DNA of 21,242 bases from Trichomonas tenax (taxonomy: Eukaryota; Parabasalia; Trichomonadida; Trichomonadidae). Below the pieces are notes generated by a model, which had not been told where the DNA came from, did not search any database, and saw only the letters and a program-made list of their open reading frames with translations. This document shows, one piece after another, positions 8,747 through 18,433 of this stretch (positions are counted from its first letter, which is position 1; every line of letters starts with the position of its first letter). The stretch spans positions 1 through 21,242 of the forward strand of contig JALKBU010000901.1 in NCBI GenBank assembly GCA_023091735.1, given 5' to 3'. Both the position numbers and the translations under genes were made by a program.

Positions 8747-10285
8747 ATGCAAACAAAGTTTGAGGTTCTCGTTGAAATAGAGGAACTCCTGATGACTACT
8801 GTTAACGATAACATTGGCGAAATCGTCGAAAACATTAGAAATTCACATGCAAAATTATATCTTGATGAATTACTTTCATTATTGATCAGAACTGTCGGTG
8901 TTAAATTCAATGACAGAGATATTATAGCACAGTTATTCTGTTCATTAGTCAAAATACCAGAATTTGAGACATTAAGGCAAAAAGTATTCGACTTAGCTTT
9001 CAAAATCAACCAAGATAACGGAAGATTTTTAGATGGCAGACTACATTTGATCCTTTTAAGAGCTTGTTTTGAACAAGGACTTTATAATATTTCCGAGATC
9101 ATTCCAATAATCAAATCCATCGATTCTGAACATAATGGCTATAAATCCTACATCGGAATTTTCTTTCTCAAAGAGATTCACCAATCAGATAAAGAATTAT
9201 TCGAATCAATTAAAGTTGCTCGCGAAAATTCAGGCTACATATTCGAAATATCAACTCAGAAACTTCCGGCTATTGACCAGCTCATTGAAAGTGATTACTT
9301 TTATCTTGATAATCTTCTTAAATATGGATATCATGATCCATTGCTTATTGCCATTATCAATGATAACTTGGACAAGTTTTTGGAGCTCACAGCTAATGAG
9401 GACATGAATTACACAAAAACCTACAAATATTCAATTTTCTCAGCGATGTCAATGATTGATGACTTCACATTATTGAACTTTGCTGCATCTAATGGATCTT
9501 TACAACTATTTAAGTATCTCTATGTCAATCATTCCAGATTTGATTATAAATCATTCGAATCAGCAATTATTGGAGGCAATATTGAGATAATAAGAATCTG
9601 CATCCAAAATAATTGCAAAATCTCGAACAGCTTGGCAATTGCTGCAGTTTATAAACCAAATTTGATGGAATGGTTAATGGATAACTATATTCAAGAACAG
9701 AACAAACAGGACAATCTCCAGATGGCATATATCGAATCCATAAAGAACAATTCATTATATTCCATTCTGTTCTGTGTGAATAACGAAGTTAACGTTAATT
9801 ACGATGATCCTATTGTTTCTGCAGGAAATAACGCTTTAGCTGTTGAGTACTTACTGTCTATTAACGTCAACATCACTTATTCAACGTTTTCTAGAGCTTG
9901 CGGATGTGGATATTTAGATACAGTGAAAATACTTCTTAAATCAGGAAAAATCAGTGGTTTATCACCAGAATTCACATCTGAAACAGCATTATACATGGCC
10001 TGCGCTGCTGGAAGACTTGAAATAGTGAAAATATTGCTTGATTCAGGAATCAAGATCGATGAAACAAATTATCGTGGTGAAACAGCACTATATGCAGCTG
10101 CAACTGAATGCAGACCAGAAATCGTTGAATTACTTCTCCAGAACAAAGCAAACACAGAAATCCAAGCAAATCAAGGCTTCACTGTGATCCAATATGCAAA
10201 ACTTCGCAACTACAATAAAATCGTTGATTTATTGCTGAAGTATAATGCAAAGGATCTTCCAGCACCAGCATTCCCTTCATATTAA
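8747..10285 (+). CDS. DUF3447/ankyrin-repeat protein, 512 aa
   Basis: A single exon runs from ATG to TAA, with the start supported by an Inr 11 nt upstream. Residues 1-190 are an all-helical N-terminal region without recognised motifs. Residues about 196-290 have the DUF3447 pattern (DPLLIAIINDN, then FTLLNFAASNGSLQLFKYL, then GGNIEIIRIC), the module found before ankyrin repeats in a very large trichomonad family. Residues about 385-410 form a degenerate repeat. Residues 411-440, 443-473 and 476-505 are three clear ankyrin repeats (TALYMACAAGRLEIVKILL, TALYAAATECRPEIVELLL, then a third with KIVDLLL). No catalytic domain is present; the likely role is protein binding, with unknown partners. 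Cytosolic localisation is expected because no signal or membrane segment is seen. The ORF is intact with normal host codon use. Confidence 0.88.
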   Translation: MQTKFEVLVEIEELLMTTVNDNIGEIVENIRNSHAKLYLDELLSLLIRTVGVKFNDRDIIAQLFCSLVKIPEFETLRQKVFDLAFKINQDNGRFLDGRLHLILLRACFEQGLYNISEIIPIIKSIDSEHNGYKSYIGIFFLKEIHQSDKELFESIKVARENSGYIFEISTQKLPAIDQLIESDYFYLDNLLKYGYHDPLLIAIINDNLDKFLELTANEDMNYTKTYKYSIFSAMSMIDDFTLLNFAASNGSLQLFKYLYVNHSRFDYKSFESAIIGGNIEIIRICIQNNCKISNSLAIAAVYKPNLMEWLMDNYIQEQNKQDNLQMAYIESIKNNSLYSILFCVNNEVNVNYDDPIVSAGNNALAVEYLLSINVNITYSTFSRACGCGYLDTVKILLKSGKISGLSPEFTSETALYMACAAGRLEIVKILLDSGIKIDETNYRGETALYAAATECRPEIVELLLQNKANTEIQANQGFTVIQYAKLRNYNKIVDLLLKYNAKDLPAPAFPSY

Positions 10286-10605
10286 TTTTTTTTCCAATTT
10301 CTCACTTTAAACATGAATTTTACTTAGGAACATATTATATTTTGTCTATAGACTTTGAATTATGTGCTTAGTTGGAGGATACCGCTTGCAAAAATTGATG
10401 GGTTGATATTCGTTGATTGTGTTAATTCTGTCTTGAAATTAGCTGTTTTTAACAGAAATGAATAGTTTTAAGTGAGATTTAAGTGACCATCGACCTGATA
10501 AAAATTCCCAAATTTTGAAAATTTGGTTTTGTTTTAAAAATTTTCCCCATTGGCTGATATTTCTTGCGTTGTATATGAATTTAATGTTAAATTTGAATAA
10601 TTTTG
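10286..10605. other. Intergenic spacer between ankyrin and BEACH genes
   Basis: About 320 bp of AT-rich DNA, in which I see no ORF or RNA gene. It should hold the ankyrin gene 3' end and the BEACH gene upstream promoter. Confidence 0.5.
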
Positions 10606-10618
10606 TCATTCATTTTTT
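10606..10618 (+). promoter_or_regulatory. Initiator (Inr) TCATTCATTTTTT of the BEACH gene
   Basis: Two overlapping TCATT motifs occur. The second (TCATTTTTT at 10610) puts A+1 at 10612, 11 nt before the ATG, the same spacing as in the ankyrin gene. Confidence 0.65.
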
Positions 10619-10622
10619 GTGA

Positions 10623-13600
10623 ATGTCATTGTGGAATCTTTCAGCTGAACTTTTAGAAAAAATTTGCTCAATAAAAGATGTCGAGACACCGGGCATCAAT
10701 GACTTGGGCGAAGAAATGAATAATTCAGTGAAATTAGTGCTGATTCCAACATTTGATGGCGTAAAATTGCAGAAAATGCTTACCGAGTACAAAAACAGTT
10801 TAAATATCCAGTCAGCATTTAATTTTATCGAAGTAAAGCTAAGTTTTCGCAGTGATTTCGCTAAAAAATTTTCGAATTTTTTTAGCGGATGTCCAAACGC
10901 CAAAAATTACATTTCCATTCGTATATTATACAACACTCTTGCGTTCATAGCCCAATACAAGTCTGATTCATGCAACGATTTATTTATGCCAGTTTTATCT
11001 TCGTTGATATACGCTTTAGATAGTTCGTATTCGGATATTGCTGGAGAATTGTACGAATCTATGTTCAGATCGATCCTCAAATTGAAAGATTTTTACCAAT
11101 TTAATTTAGATGTCAATGAATTACACATTTATTTGCAAAAATACCCTTCATTGGATTTCATTAAATATGCTTTGGCACAGATGATTAACTCAGGAGCTTC
11201 TACTTCTTCAAAATTCTTTTCACAATTATTCGAATCTTTTCCAATTATCTTAGCAGACCTCAAAATCAATTCTGATGAAGAAATAATTTCCATTATTCAA
11301 CTTATTACTCCATATTTATATTCTTTAGATTTACCGACTTTATCTTTCTTCGGCAAAGTTATTCCACGCGATGATCATCACCTCGTTTTACACGACATCG
11401 TTATCAACATTACAAAGTCTTTTATTGCGCTTATTAAAGAAACAAATAAAATTAAAATCAAAAGAATCGAGAAACAAACGCCAATGTTATTACATATGTT
11501 ATTAACATTGACTAAATTCCACAATAAAATATTCGAAACAGATCTTGACGTTTCAAAATTCCCGAATATTCCAATTGTTATGTCATATGCTGAATTAACG
11601 AATCAAAACGAGAGCGAACTGATCAGCTTCATGATTAAAGCATTCAAGGATTCACCAAGTTGCTGCTCTTTGTTTGTTGATATGGTTTTAGATGATCTTC
11701 AATCGAACACAAATTCAGATTATTATTTCTCTATGTGGAACGCCATTGCTGAGTTTGTTATCAAGACAAAACAGCTTTCTGGGAATAAGGTAAGAAACAA
11801 TCCTTTAAATCTTTCAAAGCCTCTTTTCTATGAAGGAGATACAATTTTTAATCAGTCCGAAGATTTTCCAAAACTCAACAGTCTTCGTGATAAGTTTATT
11901 AATTTATTCCTCGAAGATTACGAAATTGAAGAGTTCGATCAATTCTTCTCTGATATGTCTCAGTTCCCTCTTCTTATGTCTGAGTTTTGCTTAAGATTGA
12001 TATCAAGGAATACAAAAGTCATCGAAAAATTCACAACACACTCGAAATATATCGAAGCAATCATGAAATCGGCCGCTTTGTTCCAAAACATATTCTTCGA
12101 GTCCAACAATGAGTCAATTGTTACAGCAAGAGAATGCACGCTTATTTTGCTGAAATATTTGCTGCAAAACGACACAGCCAAGAAATATTTCTTCTCTAAC
12201 AAAGAAAGTGCTCAAAACTTTTTGACATTCCTGTTCGAGCCAAATCTCATTGACTTAGTTTTGGCTCCGCTCAAGGAATATCTCATGATGCCATCAATCA
12301 ACAACGTTACAAACATTACTTGTTCATTGATTGAAATTATTTCTGCAGCAACAGAATATTTGCCCGAAAACAGAGCTGTTTCATTATTATCGAGAATCAT
12401 TTTGACATTGAATGATGCTTGCACAGTTAATTCTCACTGCAGATGCGATTTCGTTGAGATTTGCCCATTATTCACAAACATCTATAACGCTCTCGATAAG
12501 AATGAATTAAGCCGTCAATTCGTTAAATTATCATTGAGTTTCTTGGCATTAATGAGTGCTTTCTCAGTCATCAACGAAGTTGAACTTGAAGCTCTTTCTA
12601 AGTGCGTCAAAAGAATCTCAGACGATGATTATATCTTCTACAATGAAATATTATATCATTTCATGGAACTTCTCTCAGGAAATTATTTATCATCGAAATC
12701 GTGCTCATTCGTTATCAAGAGTTTAGAGATTCCACGTTATTTGCTTAAATTATATTGGAAGACTCCTTACTTCACATCAGTGATTGATAATTTCAAGCAG
12801 TTGTGCACATTCAGCTCAAATAATATCGAATTACTTTGCACTGCTGGTGTTGATTTGATGATTTTAAGTCTTCTCAATGAAGCAAAGAACGACAAATCTT
12901 CTAATCCCGCTTATGTTGATGCAATGATTGATTTGTTCTTCATCACATGTTCAACGCATTCAAAGAACCAAACAGTATTAAAGTTCATTTCATTGTTCTC
13001 TCCACCAACAACGAAAGAAGTTTCACAATACAATTACAAATTCCTTCAGGCACTGAATCACATCATTGAAGATAGTAATGAACACAACATAAGATATTAC
13101 GCAATGAACAAGACAATCGTTGAATGCCCAATCCATGAATTTTCATCAATCACTGATTCATTCTCATTTTGCTGCTGGCTTTATATCGAGCACAACAACG
13201 CTGATTATAGACCATACATCTTCAACTTCCAGCACGGACAAGCAGAGATTGGCATCTTCATTTCTGGCCAAAGCATGTGCTATATCGTCACACAGGGTGA
13301 ATTGCAGGCGTCAACAAAGATATCTATTGTATTGCCACTTCAAAAATGGTGCTTCTTGGCAATTTCAATCAAGTTATTATCCAACAGAATCGTTTGCAAC
13401 ACATCAATCGATCTAAAGGAATGTGAAGCGACAAACATGCCAAGAGTTGATTTAACAGAGAAAGCAACATTCTACATTCGTGGTGGAGCATATCAGAAGG
13501 AACCAGACACTCCTCACAGAATCGCATTTCCTGTTTTGTTGAATTATGTCGAGCAGCCAGATTTCGCTAAAATCAGACAACTCGGAATCAAGACCATCAA

Positions 13601-16600
13601 TAAAGTTCCAAATGCCATTTATGTATTCAACCAGGACAAATATTTGATGGAGATCATTCCCCAATTCTTGCATACATTGATTTACAATGACTTAATTCCG
13701 GCCTTGTTCCCATTATTCATGTATTCAGAATCAAATCCAACATATTACTTCGAAAGTGCGATTTCTATCATAACAAATCTCATGAAGTTCTCCAAGCAAG
13801 CACAGACATCATTCTTGGAGGCCAAAGGTATCGAAATCATTGCTCACTTGTTATATGAGCAATGGAATCGCAATATCACGCCAAAGATTTATTCATACTT
13901 CGAAGGAATTCTTGAAAATGTTGGCAAAGAACTCCAAAAAGAGCTTTTCACAAAGATATTAACAAACTTCGATATCATTGTCCAGATGCAGCAAGAATAT
14001 CAGATAAAGATCATCAAATCATGGACAAACAAGTTATTCGTTAATTACGATGATCTCGCTTCTTCATGCTGCAATTATGATAAGATTTTGGCCGCTTTGA
14101 GAACACATTATTACTACGAACCAATCGAAACAGACATCATTGTTCCAAGGAAGTTCGAGATTGATGTTACAAATATCAGAAAGGCTTTGTTCGTTCTTGT
14201 TTTCAGATACGCTCAGAGTGGATTCGACTTCCCATTCTTTGGAGCTTTGATTTCTCATATTTTAGCCATCAAAGACAAGAAGCAAGTTACTGAATTGATG
14301 GAAATAACATTGAACTTTGTTAACAACGGATATTGCAAATTCGCATTTAATGATACACGTTATTACACAAAGTTCATCGAAATATTATCGATTAATCAGG
14401 TTTTCTTCAGATGTTTCATGATTGAGATCGCACAAGTTCTTCGCAAATTGAATGTCTACAAACCAGACTTCTTCGTTGATGTCGCGAAGAGATTGATTTC
14501 AGTTTATTCAACCAATCAATCAGATCCAACATTATATGATGCTGTTCTTAAGTCATTGAAGATTCTTCCAGAGTTCACTTCTCTCGCTTGCGCTTTAGCT
14601 GTTAAATTCGATCCAGCAAAGATGAACGTTGTCTTAGATCATCTTTCAGCGGAAAGCTTTACTAAAGTCGATCGAACAGGATTCATGTGGCCTGTTATTT
14701 TGCTTTTCAAACTCGATCAAGAACACGCAACAACATTAATGGAGTTCATCTGCGTCGCAAAAGATCACTGGAACGATATCTTCGCTATGTTCGAAGTTAT
14801 CGGTGGCACAAGAAACTTTCAAACCTACGAACTAAAAGTTTTGTTCATAACCACAGCTGCGAGGTTATTGATTGAAAAGCAGATCCATCCAAGCAAGCCA
14901 ACGCTTGATACTTTCTTCCAAATTTCTCAAAGCTACATTTTGTACAGAGATGCAAACGAACCAAATCCAAAGCTCGAACAATTAGTTTCAGACACTTATG
15001 TGGAGAGCAGCGACACAAGTATGACATCGAGAATCATGTTCAGGCTTAGATTCACTCCTGAAGGTGATTGGGCCGATGAAATCGTTGCAAGAAAGATCAT
15101 TGATGTTTTCCTTGAGTTCAACTGCACGAAACACACTTCATTCATTTTGACGTTGATTGGATTCTTGATGAGAACTCAGAATCCATCAATCAACTACGAA
15201 CTCACAAAGATGTCTCTCACAGAGAAAGAACGCACAGAATATATGGATGCAATCACATATTACGCTTACGAGTGCCAGAGAGTGAAGAAACCATGTTACT
15301 TCTCTAAGACAATCGTTCCTAAGAATGGACAATTTTTGTTTGATTTCTTCGAGAAGATCTCTGCTTCACCATTCTCTTATACACTTGTTGCTGAGATCAG
15401 AGACTCCATCCAAATGTCAAATAGAGAGCTTCACACATCATTGTCTGTTCTCAAGGATAATGAAGTCGAAGATATGGTTTCACAAATGGATGCTAAATGC
15501 AGAAAATTCGGACTTCATTCGAGAACATTATATCTCAAGGATGAGTTCTATTGGGAGGTTCTTTGGAACAAATTGGCCATCGATGGTGGTCTTTGGATGA
15601 CAGCGAAGGATCCTGCACCAAAGAATTACAGAATCAACTGCGCAACAATCGGAGGAGTTCCGCTTAAGTTTGGAGAAAAGCCAATCAATAGAAGAGACGA
15701 AGCTCACGATTTCACAAGCAAAGAAAAACTCGCAAGTTATCCAGGAATGTGGATATCTGATGGCAATAAACTTGCTGCATACTTCGAGCTCAATCCTGAG
15801 GTTTTACTTCTCAGATCTCTTCAACACACAATTTCGATCCCAATCAATGAAATTAAGACTGTTATTTTGACGCAAATCAATCCAAAGACAACAAGAATCG
15901 AATTCACAGCAATGAATGGAGATTCCATTTTGTTCGAATTCACAGGTGTCGACAGCAGAAACATCTGCAATTCGTTGATTAACATCAAACCAGCACATAT
16001 TGATTACTGCATTGTTGACAACATGAAAGAAGTCTTCGAGGAAAACAAATGGATAGAAGATTGGCGAAAGAGAAAGATCACAAACTTCAGCTACATTTGT
16101 TTGCTCAACTCTTTGAGTGGAAGATCATTCCACTCACCAGAGCGTTATCCAGTCTTCCCATTGGTCACTAAAGGAAGAGATTTCACGAAGTTGTTGAAGA
16201 TTCCTGATGAGAAATATGTCAAGAAATTACTTTCTACAATCAATCCATATCTTTCAGAAGAAACACCAGAAATCGATCCTGAGTATGAAATCATTGCTGA
16301 ATATTATTCTTCTCCAGAGATATTCGCTAAGACACAAAATAATCCATTCGAATTCATTTACAATAATAGGAAACTCCTCGAAAGCGAAGAAGTTTCTTCA
16401 CAAATCCATAACTGGATCAATCTGATGTTCCCAGAGTTCGGTGTCCACGAGCAGCGTCTTCCAGAAGTCCAAATGCAGAGAGAACCTGTTATGATGAACA
16501 GCGGAATGAAAGGAATATTCATCGCTTCATTCGAAAACAGGCATTTCTCATTATTGTTGGAGACATCAAAGATCTTGAAGTTCAATGTCGACTTAGAGAA

Positions 16601-17423
16601 GATCTTTTTGGCAGAACCAAGCGGTTTCAAGATCGAAGGAGATGTCTGCAGTCATTCATTCCTCGATTACAACATCGAATCTGCAGAGTGTTTGATTCCA
16701 ACACATGCAAAGTCAATTATTGCTCTCGAAGGCGACAGATTCGCTTTCGTAAGATCTGTCAGACCATATTTGCAGATTGTTGGCTCTCAGGGAGTAATGA
16801 ACGCTCCAATTCCTTCTGTTTCTGAAGTCACGTGTGTTGCAAAGAGTGGAAATTACATCGCTATCGGTTCAATTAACGCAGAATTATTCGTTCTTTGCGA
16901 TGGAAAGATTAAGTTCACAGTTACAACATTCAGAGATCCATTTGCTGCAATCTCTGTCAGCGACACATTCGGATGCATCGCTGTTGCTACAACTTCTGGT
17001 TCTATCTCTGTTTTCAGTCTCGCAACAGGAAACGCAATCTTCAACATTGACTTGAAGGGAATTAAACCAAGAAAGCTTTTGATTTCTCCAACATGGGGAT
17101 CCATCATTCTTCAGGGCTCAAAGATCACTGAAATCAAAGAAGAAATCATCCTTAGCATGTTCACTATTAATGGAGCCTTAATCTTTGAAAAGGTTTTGGA
17201 GAACAACATCAACTGCTGGAACTGCTACAGCGACAATCAAGGCTTTGATCATCTTGTTATGTCCATTGACAAGAAGATATACACTTGCGAACTCAACAGT
17301 TCCGCGGAGTTCAAGAAAGTCTACAAAGAGAAGGAATCAACAATTTCTATTAATTACGTCAAAGAAGTCAACAGCTTGATTTACATCACAGCTCAAGGAA
17401 ACATCCATGTTGTGCCGCTTTAA
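10623..17423 (+). CDS. BEACH-domain protein, 2266 aa (LYST/LvsA/WDFY-like)
   Basis: A single 6.8 kb exon runs from ATG to TAA with a strong Inr before it. Residues about 1-830 are helical, armadillo/HEAT-like. Residues about 838-1003 form a concanavalin A/LamG-like beta domain (DSFSFCCWLYIEH, then LQKWCFLAISI). A further helical region (about 1010-1620) follows. Residues about 1640-1790 fit the PH-BEACH domain (FYWEVLWNKLAIDGGLW, then SIPINEIKTVILTQI). BEACH begins with WRKRKITNFSYICLLNSLSGRSF at about 1814 and continues with YPVFPL, but ends by about 1940 (FIYNNRKLLESEEVSSQIHNWINLMF). That is only some 125 residues against about 280 in the family: the middle part with the GTHYS-like and PFT-like motifs is missing. 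Residues about 1960-2266 look like WD40-type propeller repeats (VAIATTSGSISVFSLATG type). BEACH proteins act in vesicle fusion/fission, lysosome size control and autophagy as scaffolds. The frame is intact, so the short domain is not an obvious mutation. Confidence 0.88.
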   Translation: MSLWNLSAELLEKICSIKDVETPGINDLGEEMNNSVKLVLIPTFDGVKLQKMLTEYKNSLNIQSAFNFIEVKLSFRSDFAKKFSNFFSGCPNAKNYISIRILYNTLAFIAQYKSDSCNDLFMPVLSSLIYALDSSYSDIAGELYESMFRSILKLKDFYQFNLDVNELHIYLQKYPSLDFIKYALAQMINSGASTSSKFFSQLFESFPIILADLKINSDEEIISIIQLITPYLYSLDLPTLSFFGKVIPRDDHHLVLHDIVINITKSFIALIKETNKIKIKRIEKQTPMLLHMLLTLTKFHNKIFETDLDVSKFPNIPIVMSYAELTNQNESELISFMIKAFKDSPSCCSLFVDMVLDDLQSNTNSDYYFSMWNAIAEFVIKTKQLSGNKVRNNPLNLSKPLFYEGDTIFNQSEDFPKLNSLRDKFINLFLEDYEIEEFDQFFSDMSQFPLLMSEFCLRLISRNTKVIEKFTTHSKYIEAIMKSAALFQNIFFESNNESIVTARECTLILLKYLLQNDTAKKYFFSNKESAQNFLTFLFEPNLIDLVLAPLKEYLMMPSINNVTNITCSLIEIISAATEYLPENRAVSLLSRIILTLNDACTVNSHCRCDFVEICPLFTNIYNALDKNELSRQFVKLSLSFLALMSAFSVINEVELEALSKCVKRISDDDYIFYNEILYHFMELLSGNYLSSKSCSFVIKSLEIPRYLLKLYWKTPYFTSVIDNFKQLCTFSSNNIELLCTAGVDLMILSLLNEAKNDKSSNPAYVDAMIDLFFITCSTHSKNQTVLKFISLFSPPTTKEVSQYNYKFLQALNHIIEDSNEHNIRYYAMNKTIVECPIHEFSSITDSFSFCCWLYIEHNNADYRPYIFNFQHGQAEIGIFISGQSMCYIVTQGELQASTKISIVLPLQKWCFLAISIKLLSNRIVCNTSIDLKECEATNMPRVDLTEKATFYIRGGAYQKEPDTPHRIAFPVLLNYVEQPDFAKIRQLGIKTINKVPNAIYVFNQDKYLMEIIPQFLHTLIYNDLIPALFPLFMYSESNPTYYFESAISIITNLMKFSKQAQTSFLEAKGIEIIAHLLYEQWNRNITPKIYSYFEGILENVGKELQKELFTKILTNFDIIVQMQQEYQIKIIKSWTNKLFVNYDDLASSCCNYDKILAALRTHYYYEPIETDIIVPRKFEIDVTNIRKALFVLVFRYAQSGFDFPFFGALISHILAIKDKKQVTELMEITLNFVNNGYCKFAFNDTRYYTKFIEILSINQVFFRCFMIEIAQVLRKLNVYKPDFFVDVAKRLISVYSTNQSDPTLYDAVLKSLKILPEFTSLACALAVKFDPAKMNVVLDHLSAESFTKVDRTGFMWPVILLFKLDQEHATTLMEFICVAKDHWNDIFAMFEVIGGTRNFQTYELKVLFITTAARLLIEKQIHPSKPTLDTFFQISQSYILYRDANEPNPKLEQLVSDTYVESSDTSMTSRIMFRLRFTPEGDWADEIVARKIIDVFLEFNCTKHTSFILTLIGFLMRTQNPSINYELTKMSLTEKERTEYMDAITYYAYECQRVKKPCYFSKTIVPKNGQFLFDFFEKISASPFSYTLVAEIRDSIQMSNRELHTSLSVLKDNEVEDMVSQMDAKCRKFGLHSRTLYLKDEFYWEVLWNKLAIDGGLWMTAKDPAPKNYRINCATIGGVPLKFGEKPINRRDEAHDFTSKEKLASYPGMWISDGNKLAAYFELNPEVLLLRSLQHTISIPINEIKTVILTQINPKTTRIEFTAMNGDSILFEFTGVDSRNICNSLINIKPAHIDYCIVDNMKEVFEENKWIEDWRKRKITNFSYICLLNSLSGRSFHSPERYPVFPLVTKGRDFTKLLKIPDEKYVKKLLSTINPYLSEETPEIDPEYEIIAEYYSSPEIFAKTQNNPFEFIYNNRKLLESEEVSSQIHNWINLMFPEFGVHEQRLPEVQMQREPVMMNSGMKGIFIASFENRHFSLLLETSKILKFNVDLEKIFLAEPSGFKIEGDVCSHSFLDYNIESAECLIPTHAKSIIALEGDRFAFVRSVRPYLQIVGSQGVMNAPIPSVSEVTCVAKSGNYIAIGSINAELFVLCDGKIKFTVTTFRDPFAAISVSDTFGCIAVATTSGSISVFSLATGNAIFNIDLKGIKPRKLLISPTWGSIILQGSKITEIKEEIILSMFTINGALIFEKVLENNINCWNCYSDNQGFDHLVMSIDKKIYTCELNSSAEFKKVYKEKESTISINYVKEVNSLIYITAQGNIHVVPL

Positions 17424-17642
17424 TGTATTTGTTATTATGTAAACATTGAAATATTTTTCGGTAATTTTTAAATTCATAACATACATAAAAAATTTCCGAA
17501 TTTAATAACATATATAATTTATATATGTGAGTCATTCATTGAATTTTTATGAATGTATATAAAAAAGACATTTTTTACACAATTTATAGTCACAGAAAAA
17601 TAACTTCCAATGCTCATTCCATGTGTGCTAGGAATTAAAAAA
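17424..17642. other. Spacer between BEACH gene and virus-like element
   Basis: AT-rich, with no gene supported. It contains a hairpin (listed separately) and a TCATTCATTGAATTTTTATGA stretch reminiscent of the BEACH Inr-to-ATG segment, followed by a 29-codon open frame (17550-17639) that I do not call a gene. The left border of the virus-like element lies somewhere near 17600-17660, but no terminal repeat is visible. Confidence 0.45.
17508..17528. repeat. AT hairpin downstream of BEACH gene
   Basis: ACATATATA and TATATATGT form a perfect 9-bp stem with a 3-nt loop, 85 bp after the BEACH stop codon. It might take part in 3'-end formation or just be an AT palindrome. Confidence 0.4.
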
Positions 17643-18433
17643 CACTGTCACACAGCTCCAGTCAGTTTGTGGTACCGTTTTTACCCATCAATCAAAAGAA
17701 GGAAGGAACAGGTAAAAATATTTTCACTAATGTATTGTGTGATTTAATCAAGAAGTACTCGAATAACAACATAACAAATATTGACTGTTTAGTCGGTAAA
17801 TTCAACGCTTCAATTGAAAATATGAAGCTGATCGTCTGCAATGAATTATCGAGTGTTGAAACCAATAAATACCTCAATCATGACGCATTAAAAGCGGTCA
17901 TTACTGCAAAAAAAAGCAGTAATTAATCAAAAGAACATGCCAGCTCGCACAACTGAAAATGTCGTCAATTTAATCATGGTTTCAAGTAATTTTAACTCTG
18001 CAAAGGTTGAATTAGGCGATAGACGTTACGTTGTCATTGAAGTTTCCGATAAGTACAAAGGTAATTTTGAATACTTTGAGAATCTTTGCAAATCATTTGA
18101 TAATGATTTTTATAATAACCTTTTCACTTTCTTCATGAAGCGCGATATATCAAAATTCAATTGAATTTGCGAAAGCTTCCAATGACAGCAGAAAGGGAGG
18201 AATTAATCGAAGCCTCAAAATCTTCATATCAATTGTTTTATGAAGAATATAGTGGTGCACTTGTGGACGGTTGGGTATGCAGTAATTGCTATCAGGCATA
18301 CTTTCGTTTCGCGAAAGAAAACAATTTTTGCGTTTGTGCTTCAAATACATTCGGTGCAAAAATGCGTGATTTTATGGAAAGAAAGAGAAAGAAAATCGAC
18401 GGTGAACTTTTTTGGATGTACTATAATAAGTAA
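17643..18433 (+). pseudogene. SF3 (D5/DUF5906-like) helicase remnant, 5'-truncated and frameshifted
   Basis: Three consecutive segments in different frames read as one protein. Segment 1 (17669-17926) has Walker A KEGTGKN at 17699-17719 and the Walker B-like IVCNEL near 17831-17848. Segment 2 (about 17931-18164) has the SF3 motif C VVNLIMVSSN (ending at 17990) and an arginine-finger-like GDRRYVV. Segment 3 (18161-18433) gives the C-terminal part, with WVCSNCY and RKRKKIDGELFWMYY. The first break lies at an A8 run (17908-17915) and is a one-base shift. The second lies at about 18158-18170, where AATTG/AATTTG looks like a short duplication. A possible third break near 17668 joins a frame-0 stretch (HTAPVSL) to Walker A. 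The intact protein would be a hexameric replicative helicase, usually with an upstream primase domain; that part is missing. The motifs are too well kept to be an accidental ORF. Confidence 0.75.

Noticed and set aside
10610..10903. Minus-strand and other ORFs inside the BEACH and ankyrin genes
   Set aside because: They are antisense or out-of-frame shadows of long intact coding sequences.
17550..17639. 29-codon frame after the BEACH gene with an Inr-like TCATTCATT upstream
   Set aside because: Too short, no motif, and it sits at the presumed border of the virus-like element.
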